From: an uncultured Collinsella sp.
Lineage (GTDB): Bacteria; Actinomycetota; Coriobacteriia; Coriobacteriales; Coriobacteriaceae
DNA: 9,518 nucleotides
Direction of reading: 5' to 3'
Assembly: GCA_958428675.1 (NCBI GenBank)
Contig: CAUAGV010000057.1
Location: 1-9,518, forward strand
Shown: positions 5,236 through 9,518 of the stretch, piece by piece
Layout: each line of letters opens with the position of its first letter
Position numbering within the stretch: position 1 is the first letter of the stretch
Program-made: the position numbers and the translations under genes
Notes under the pieces: generated by a model
The model's input: only the letters and a program-made list of their open reading frames with translations
What the model was told of the DNA's origin: nothing
The model's database searches: none

Positions 5236-7311
5236 ATGAGATTCTCGATTATCAGCGAGATCCCCGGCAGGACCCGCCTCCAGTTGGCGGGTCCTGTGCC
5301 AGAGAGCGATCTCGATGCGCTTCTAAAGCTCAGTGGCGAAATCGATGGTGTGCGCAAGGTGCGCGTCTACGGCCGTATTGGCCAGATGGCGCTCGAATAT
5401 GACGAGCCGTGTCGCGATGCCGTGCTGGCCGCCGTCGGTGCGCTCGACGCTCAGGCCATCGCCGACGCAAAGACGGGTTACGTGATGCAGCTTGAGCCAC
5501 GCAAGCACAAGCTCGTCATGGATCTTGCCACACTTATCGGCGCCCACTACGCGCGCCGCTGGTTCTTGCCGACGCCTCTGCGTGCGGTGTTTGTCGTGGC
5601 CGGTTACATGGCATTTTTGCGCGCTGCCCTTCATGAGCTGGCGCAGCCGCGCCTGACCGTTCCCGTGCTCGACGCTTCGGCCATCGGTATCTCGTTTGTC
5701 AAACGTGATGTCGACACCGCGGGCCACACGATGTTCCTGCTCAACGTGGGCGAGCTGCGCGAGGACTACACCCGCGCCATGAGCGAAAACGAGCTCATCA
5801 ACTCGCTGCTCGATGTGCCCGACAAGGCGCAAAAAGTGGTCGGTGACACCGAGGTAAGCGTTGCTGCCACCGAGCTTGAGCCCGGCGATCTGGTTGCCGT
5901 GCGCACTGGCATGTCCATTTGCATCGACGGTGTTGTCGAGCAGGGGAGCGCTATGGTCAACCAAGCGACCCTGACCGGCGAGCCGCTGGCCGTCGAGCGC
6001 AGCGTGGGCGACGACGTGTTCGCCGGCACCGTCGTGGAAGACGGCAGCATCTTGGTTCGCGTGCGCGCTAACACGGCTCAGACCAAGCTGCTCTCAATTG
6101 TCTCGCTCGTGCAGACGGCCGACTCGCTTAAGTCCGAGGGCCAGTCGCATATGGAGGACCTTGCCAACAAGATCGTCCCGTGGAACTTCCTGCTCGCGGG
6201 CCTGGTTGCGCTTACCACCCGCAGCCTCATCAAGACCTCAGCGGCGCTGATGGTCGACTACTCGTGCGCGCTTAAGCTTACGGGTTCCGTCGCCGTCATG
6301 ACCGCCATGAGCGATGCTGCCAAGATGGGCGTGATGGTCAAGGGCGCCAAGTACTTTGAGTCGTTTGCCAAGGCCGACACCATTGTGTTTGATAAGACCG
6401 GCACGCTTACCGAGGCGCAGCCGCGTCTTGCCTGCGTGCTCACCACCGATGGCTGGAGCGAGGACGAGGTCCTGCGCCTTTCCGCTTGCCTGGAGGAGCA
6501 TTTCCCGCATCCGGTGGCACGCGCCGTGGTCAACGCCGCCCGCGAGCGTAGGCTCGAGCACCGCGAACGCCATGCCGCCGTCGAGTACATCGTGGCGCAC
6601 GGCATCGCTTCGTCCATCGAAGGACGTCGTGCCATCATCGGTTCCGCGCACTTTGTATTTGAGGACGAGGGCGCACAGCTCGAATCCGACATCAAGGAGC
6701 GCATCGAGACCCAGATGCAGGGCCTGTCGCCGCTGTATCTGGCGGTCGACGGCACGGTCGTGGGCGTACTCGGCATCGAGGACCCGCTCAAACCCGGCGT
6801 GCGCGAGGCCATTGCCGACCTGCATGCGCTGGGCGTCAAGCACGTGGTCATGCTCACGGGCGATTCCGAGCGCACGGCCGAGCGCATCGCGCGTGAGGCG
6901 GGTGTCGACGAGTTTAAGGCCGAGCTGCTGCCCGAGGACAAGTACGCCTACGTGGAGCGGATTAAGCGCGAGGGGCGCCACGTTGCCATGGTGGGTGACG
7001 GCGTCAACGATTCGCCGGCGCTCGGTTTGGCCGACGTGGGGCTGGCAATGGGTGGCGGAAGCGACATTGCCAAGGAGGTCGCCGATATCATCCTGACCGA
7101 TACGGATCTGGCCGCGATTGTGCGTCTGCGCCGCATGAGCCAGGGCCTCATTGATCGTCTGACGAGCTCCTACTCTAAGGTGATGCTCACCAACTCGGCG
7201 CTGTTGGCATTGGGTATTACCGGCGCGATTACCCCGCAGACGTCGTCGTTGCTGCACAACGGATCGACGATTGCCTACAGTCTGAGCAACGCGAAAGCCT
7301 ATCTACGCTAG
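5236..7311 (+). CDS. heavy-metal-translocating P1B-type ATPase with non-CPC motif
   Basis: This 691-residue ion pump has all core P-type motifs: actuator TGEP (247-250), phosphorylation DKTGT (Asp 386), the P1B-specific HP dipeptide (425-426), TGD (541-543) and GDGVND (587-592). The N-terminus (about 1-90) looks like an HMA fold (HMA_2 type). It has PGRTRL near residue 10 where a copper-binding GMTCxxC would be, so it carries no CxxC metal site. In the helix before the phosphorylation domain the usual CPC or SPC is replaced by YSCALK (342-347), which keeps one Cys and lacks the Pro. The C-terminal helix has the P1B-like HNGSTIAYSLSN. Copper, zinc or cobalt cannot be assigned; iron or manganese export is a reasonable guess for a non-CPC pump near a possible siderophore importer. 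The ribosome site is weak (AGGC, about 8 nt), so translation may depend on coupling to the gene upstream. Confidence 0.92.
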   Translation: MRFSIISEIPGRTRLQLAGPVPESDLDALLKLSGEIDGVRKVRVYGRIGQMALEYDEPCRDAVLAAVGALDAQAIADAKTGYVMQLEPRKHKLVMDLATLIGAHYARRWFLPTPLRAVFVVAGYMAFLRAALHELAQPRLTVPVLDASAIGISFVKRDVDTAGHTMFLLNVGELREDYTRAMSENELINSLLDVPDKAQKVVGDTEVSVAATELEPGDLVAVRTGMSICIDGVVEQGSAMVNQATLTGEPLAVERSVGDDVFAGTVVEDGSILVRVRANTAQTKLLSIVSLVQTADSLKSEGQSHMEDLANKIVPWNFLLAGLVALTTRSLIKTSAALMVDYSCALKLTGSVAVMTAMSDAAKMGVMVKGAKYFESFAKADTIVFDKTGTLTEAQPRLACVLTTDGWSEDEVLRLSACLEEHFPHPVARAVVNAARERRLEHRERHAAVEYIVAHGIASSIEGRRAIIGSAHFVFEDEGAQLESDIKERIETQMQGLSPLYLAVDGTVVGVLGIEDPLKPGVREAIADLHALGVKHVVMLTGDSERTAERIAREAGVDEFKAELLPEDKYAYVERIKREGRHVAMVGDGVNDSPALGLADVGLAMGGGSDIAKEVADIILTDTDLAAIVRLRRMSQGLIDRLTSSYSKVMLTNSALLALGITGAITPQTSSLLHNGSTIAYSLSNAKAYLR

Positions 7312-7330
7312 CGCTTTTGCTTGAGTTTAT

Positions 7331-7379
7331 GGCCTGCATTCGGACGGCACCGCAGCCGCCAGGGTGCAGGCCTTCTTTT
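7331..7379 (+). terminator. intrinsic terminator of the metal-ATPase operon
   Basis: GGCCTGCA (7331-7338) pairs with TGCAGGCC (7365-7372). A further internal CGGC/GCCG stem (7345-7348 with 7355-7358) lies inside, and TTCTTTT follows. It lies 19 bp after the ATPase stop codon. Confidence 0.8.
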
Positions 7380-7381
7380 GT

Positions 7382-7410
7382 TTGACGAGATGTTAGCTCG
7401 GATATATGCT
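7382..7410 (+). promoter_or_regulatory. predicted promoter of the toxin-antitoxin operon
   Basis: TTGACG (7382-7387, 5 of 6 matches) and TATGCT (7405-7410, 4 of 6) are separated by 17 bp. Transcription would start near 7417, inside the tandem repeat, with a leader of about 35 nt. Confidence 0.45.
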
Positions 7411-7412
7411 CG

Positions 7413-7430
7413 TGCTAGCAATGCTAGTAA
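7413..7430. promoter_or_regulatory. tandem 9-bp repeat, probable antitoxin operator
   Basis: TGCTAGCAA (7413-7421) and TGCTAGTAA (7422-7430) match at 8 of 9 bases and are head to tail. Further TGCT words follow at 7432 and precede at 7407. The first copy contains the palindrome TGCTAGCA. The repeats cover the predicted transcription start, as expected for autorepression by a ribbon-helix-helix antitoxin. Confidence 0.5.
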
Positions 7431-7450
7431 ATGCTGAAGGTGAGGTTGAG

Positions 7451-7804
7451 ATGGCTACCGTTGGCAGCATGGCGCAGGTGAATGTTCGCGTAGATCGCTC
7501 GGTTAAAGAGCGCGCCGAGGAAGCGCTGCAGCTTTCGGGCAGGTCACTGCCCGAGCTCATCAAAAAGGTGGTGGCCAAGGTCGCGCAGGGTGGCGGGCAG
7601 TGCGAGGAAGTGCTGTCTGCCGTTGATGGCCGGCAACAGACCGTCGCGCCCGATACACCGTTCGCCGCGTCGTGGGCGGCGGCGGATCAACTTTACGCGG
7701 ACCTGGGTGTCGATACATCGTCTACATCCGATGACCGCGATTGGGACACAATCTATTCCGAAACCATGGACGAGCACTATCGCCAAAAGGGGATGATCCT
7801 GTGA
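7451..7804 (+). CDS. RelB/DinJ-like ribbon-helix-helix antitoxin
   Basis: The 117-residue product has an N-terminal ribbon-helix-helix domain (about residues 7-45): a beta strand AQVNVRVD, then an amphipathic helix KERAEEALQLSG, then LPELIKKVVAKV. This is the pattern of RelB/DinJ DNA-binding antitoxins. The C-terminal 60 residues are acidic and probably unfolded until they bind the toxin (SDDRDWDTIYSETMDEHYR). The ATG at 7451 is chosen because GGTGAGG lies 5 nt upstream; an in-frame ATG at 7406 lies in the promoter and has no ribosome site. The gene overlaps the toxin by 4 bp (GTGA). It should neutralise the toxin and repress its own promoter. The family is likely; the exact subfamily is not certain. 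Confidence 0.8.
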   Translation: MATVGSMAQVNVRVDRSVKERAEEALQLSGRSLPELIKKVVAKVAQGGGQCEEVLSAVDGRQQTVAPDTPFAASWAAADQLYADLGVDTSSTSDDRDWDTIYSETMDEHYRQKGMIL

Positions 7805-8316
7805 ACGGGGCTCCCCTCAAAATAATGGTGGATGCCAACGTATGGGTCGATTCGTTTTGCGTCGACCATGCCGAGTCGCTTGCCGCGCGTGCGTTTATTG
7901 GGCGGGCGACGGAATCGGGCGCAACGTTGTTCTTTCCGGTGCATATCGCCAAGGACGTGCTGTACGTTGTCCAACACGAGCTGAAGCGTAGCGTTCTTGC
8001 CAACGGGGGAGTGCTCGACGAGGCTTCTGCCCGCGCAATTGGCGATGCGGCGCTGGCGTTTGTTCGGAATATGACCGACAACGCCACGGCCGTGGGTGCA
8101 GATGCGTCGGACCTTTGGCTGGCCGACAAATACTTAGCGCTCCATCGCGATTACGAGGACAACTTGGTGCTCGCCGCGTGCAAGCGCGCGCAGGTCGATT
8201 ACTTGGTGACCAACGATCGCAAACTGCTCGAACATGCTGATCTTGCAGCAAAGACACCTCGTCAAATGATGCCGATTCTTGCTTTGGCCGAACGCGGCCG
8301 CGCGGCTATCGGTTGA
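7801..8316 (+). CDS. PIN-domain putative RNase toxin (VapC-like)
   Basis: This 171-residue protein carries the acidic PIN-domain pattern: Asp 11 in VDANVWVD, Asp 52 in AKDVLYVV, Asp 120 in YEDNLVLAA and Asp 139 in LVTNDRKLL. These would form a metal-dependent ribonuclease site, as in VapC toxins that cut tRNA or rRNA. The GTG start at 7801-7803 overlaps the antitoxin stop by 4 bp and has AAGGGG 8 nt upstream; a longer frame from TTG 7741 lacks support. With the adjacent antitoxin it makes a type II module. It is longer than the usual VapC (about 130 residues), with extra helical sequence around 60-105. The RNA target is unknown. Confidence 0.82.
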   Translation: MNGAPLKIMVDANVWVDSFCVDHAESLAARAFIGRATESGATLFFPVHIAKDVLYVVQHELKRSVLANGGVLDEASARAIGDAALAFVRNMTDNATAVGADASDLWLADKYLALHRDYEDNLVLAACKRAQVDYLVTNDRKLLEHADLAAKTPRQMMPILALAERGRAAIG

Positions 8317-8328
8317 CGCGAATTGTTT

Positions 8329-8365
8329 GCGGGCCTCTTGGACGACGATGCGCCAAGGGACCCGC
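8329..8365. terminator. hairpin between convergent genes, possible bidirectional terminator
   Basis: GCGGGCCTCTTGG (8329-8341) pairs with CCAAGGGACCCGC (8353-8365), giving a 13-bp stem with one mismatch and one G-U pair around an 11-nt loop. It lies 12 bp after the toxin stop and 9 bp after the stop of the minus-strand gene. No strong T-run follows on either side, so efficiency is doubtful. Confidence 0.45.
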
Positions 8366-8374
8366 GTCTGCTAT

Positions 8375-8809
8375 TTACAAAAGCTCGGCCTTAATGGCGG
8401 GACTTTCTGCGAGCAGCTCGGCTGCCTTTTCGTCGGAGCTGTCGAGTGCGGCCAGGCTTCGGTAGACCCACTCGTTGACCTGGGTGTTCTTGACGCCTGC
8501 GGCCTGCATAAGGGCGCCTACCTCGCGGATTGCTGCGAGCAGATTGGCTTTGGGACCCGCGAGCTCGACCTCGATGCCGTGGTAGGCGGGCACGCCGCGG
8601 TTCTCGCTCACGTGGTCGATAAAGCCCTCGACGGTCTCAAGCTGCTGGGCGAGAGCTGCATCATCGTCAGCGTCTAGCGCAACAAGAGCGTTCGAAACCG
8701 TGAGGGCGGGATGTCCGCAGGGGACAAAGCCTTCGATGACATCCATAGCTTCGGTAATGGTTGAGCCCAGGCCTGCGAGGGCATTGACGAGTTGCTGCTT
8801 GGTATCCAT
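8375..8809 (-). CDS. hypothetical protein, 144 residues
   Basis: I do not recognise this family. The start is well supported: AAAGGA lies 5 nt before the ATG (8807-8809). The protein is soluble, acidic and mostly helical by composition, with no signal peptide or membrane segment. It has one Cys-Gly-His-Pro stretch (residues 31-34, CGHPALTVSNALVALD), an acidic run DADDD, and a C-terminal region rich in Ala, Leu and Glu. The N-terminal KQQLVNALAGLGSTITEAMDVI looks amphipathic and could be an oligomerisation helix. It is a single-gene unit convergent with the toxin gene and divergent from ssrA. Codon use matches its neighbours, so recent transfer is not suggested. Confidence 0.75.
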   Translation of the reverse strand: MDTKQQLVNALAGLGSTITEAMDVIEGFVPCGHPALTVSNALVALDADDDAALAQQLETVEGFIDHVSENRGVPAYHGIEVELAGPKANLLAAIREVGALMQAAGVKNTQVNEWVYRSLAALDSSDEKAAELLAESPAIKAELL

Positions 8810-8845
8810 AACGGTCCTTTCGACGGGTCAATTTTGTTTGGCGAA

Positions 8846-8851
8846 AATATA
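8846..8851 (-). promoter_or_regulatory. possible -10 element for the hypothetical gene
   Basis: On the minus strand TATATT matches the -10 consensus at 5 of 6 positions and would start a leader of about 30 nt. No convincing -35 lies at the right distance, so this is only a candidate. Confidence 0.25.
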
Positions 8852-8941
8852 CGTGACGAGTTCGGTGGCAAAAGTGCGAAGTGCGGCGCACATTGGGGTC
8901 TTCACAGCTCGTGCATAGAACAGCTGTCTGCCTTTAGAACG

Positions 8942-8950
8942 TGGTAAGAT
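8942..8950 (+). promoter_or_regulatory. candidate extended -10 promoter of ssrA
   Basis: TGGTAAGAT provides a TGn extension and a TAAGAT -10 (8945-8950, 5 of 6). No good -35 lies 16-18 bp upstream, which is common with an extended -10. Transcription from here would give a pre-tmRNA with about 90 nt of 5' leader to be removed by RNase P. Confidence 0.4.
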
Positions 8951-8962
8951 AGCTATCCACGA

Positions 8963-9025
8963 GCGGGGCTCGCCCCGCATGTTCCTTGAAAAGTCGACGG
9001 TTATCGGGTGTTTGCAGGCCCGATA
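8963..9025 (+). other. two hairpins in the pre-tmRNA 5' leader
   Basis: GCGGGG (8963-8968) pairs with CCCCGC (8973-8978) around CTCG. TATCGGG (9002-9008) pairs with CCCGATA (9019-9025) around a 10-nt loop. Both stems are perfect. They lie between the candidate promoter and the mature 5' end and may guide processing. No gene is seen in 8810-9048. Confidence 0.4.
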
Positions 9026-9048
9026 CCATCCAGACTTTCCCGACATCC

Positions 9049-9412
9049 GGGGGCGACTGGTTTCGACACGATAGCTCTGAGAGAGGAAGCAAGCCGAGGT
9101 CTCCTCGCCTCGTTAAACAGGGGTACCGTCAAATTGAATTGACAACAACTCTTCTTTTGAGCCTATGGCTCTCGCAGCTTAATTTATAGCGGCGCGTCAA
9201 CCCGGTGATTTCCCCGACACCGGCGCGACGTCATGTTAGGGGAATGCTCCCGCGCACGTAATCGGTATGGCGCGGGCTAAGACCGAACCGGTTGGGATGC
9301 CGCGAGCGTGTCGCTGCGCGCAAAGCGTCCGAGACTAAATCAGCGACTGAGCTTGGAGATGCCAATCAGGGGGGCTTCGTGGACCGGAGTTCGATTCTCC
9401 GCGCCTCCACCA
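9049..9412 (+). ncRNA. ssrA: transfer-messenger RNA (tmRNA)
   Basis: This is a one-piece tmRNA of about 364 nt that rescues stalled ribosomes and tags unfinished proteins for proteolysis. The 5' end GGGGGCG (9049-9055) pairs with CGCCTCC (9402-9408) as a seven-bp acceptor stem. It contains the G3-U70 wobble (9051 with 9406) that alanyl-tRNA synthetase reads; CCA is encoded at 9410-9412. The hallmark GACTGGTTTCGACA follows the acceptor strand. The T-arm has loop TTCGATT flanked by CGGAG and CTCCG (9385-9401). The tag frame ends at TAA 9180-9182; resuming at GAC 9141 gives DNNSSFEPMALAA, ending in the expected ALAA degradation signal. The resume codon is inferred. The remaining sequence (about 9190-9360) is GC-rich with pseudoknot-like pairing. 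smpB is not in the window. Confidence 0.96.
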
Positions 9413-9422
9413 TATGTAACAG

Positions 9423-9453
9423 GCAGGTAGAGAAGTGTCTCTACCTGCTTTTG
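9423..9453 (+). terminator. intrinsic terminator of ssrA
   Basis: GCAGGTAGAGA (9423-9433) and its exact complement (9438-9448) form an 11-bp stem with an AGTG loop, followed by TTTTG. It begins 10 nt after the encoded CCA. Confidence 0.85.
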
Positions 9454-9469
9454 TATTACTTACAGATAC

Positions 9470-9486
9470 CGCGGAGAATCGAACTC
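9470..9486 (-). repeat. inverted 17-bp copy of the tmRNA T-arm
   Basis: Bases 9470-9486 are the exact reverse complement of 9387-9403 in ssrA (GAGTTCGATTCTCCGCG). On the minus strand this reads as the T-loop and 3' T-stem of a tRNA-like molecule. The 5' T-stem is mismatched (CAGAG against CTCCG) and no acceptor strand or CCA follows, so it is a fragment. It may be an attachment-site remnant, since tmRNA 3' ends are frequent integration targets. Confidence 0.5.
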
Positions 9487-9518
9487 TGTGCAGGGCGCGG
9501 GCGTAAAGAAAACGCGTA

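Noticed and set aside
6238..7257. Minus-strand open frame (339 codons) opposite the P-type ATPase
   Set aside because: It is antisense to a region with DKTGT, TGD and GDGVND motifs. The translation is low in domain signal and has no ribosome site.
8279..8677. Plus-strand frame opposite the hypothetical gene
   Set aside because: It starts inside the toxin gene and crosses the terminator-like hairpin. The minus-strand frame has a strong ribosome site and cleaner composition.
9461..9518. A complete tRNA gene on the minus strand at the right edge
   Set aside because: Only the T-loop and 3' T-stem are recognisable. The 5' T-stem is mismatched, and no acceptor stem or CCA follows.
1..9518. CRISPR array, rRNA genes or complete insertion sequence
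   Set aside because: No regularly spaced repeats, no rRNA-like sequence, and no transposase frame or terminal inverted repeats were seen.

Overview
The window is GC-rich (about 60% by eye) and densely coded. The proteins, codon choice and tmRNA suggest an anaerobic gut actinobacterium of the Coriobacteriia, probably Collinsella-like. That placement is inferred from style and gene content, not from a marker gene.

Layout. Positions 1-71 hold the last bases of a possible upstream plus-strand gene and a perfect 13-bp terminator hairpin. On the minus strand, 72-1076 encodes an AraC/XylS regulator with a TTG start. Divergent from it, two half-size ABC transporters (1191-3017 and 3018-4775) are translationally coupled. 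An AraC regulator facing a YbtP/YbtQ-like pair is the arrangement of the yersiniabactin import locus (ybtA against ybtP-ybtQ), so uptake of a siderophore or metal chelate is the best guess; the substrate cannot be read from sequence. The shared intergenic region holds overlapping divergent promoters, two 15-bp direct repeats exactly 21 bp apart (a typical AraC-type operator), and an 18-bp dyad.

After a 33-nt perfect hairpin comes a second metal-related operon: a structured leader, a small DUF6110-like membrane protein (4972-5217) and a P1B-type ATPase (5236-7311). The ATPase has a cysteine-free HMA-like N-terminus and a YSCALK motif where most relatives have CPC or SPC. The dyad core GTnAGCCATGGCTnAC occurs in the regulatory regions of both operons. 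The two could therefore be controlled together by one metal-responsive repressor encoded elsewhere, balancing metal uptake against export.

A terminator (7331-7379) separates this from a two-gene toxin-antitoxin module: a RelB/DinJ-like ribbon-helix-helix antitoxin (7451-7804) and a PIN-domain putative RNase toxin (7801-8316), with a tandem 9-bp repeat over the start of transcription. A convergent unrecognised gene (8375-8809, minus) follows. Last is ssrA (tmRNA, 9049-9412) with its terminator and, just beyond, an inverted 17-bp copy of its T-arm that may be an integration scar.
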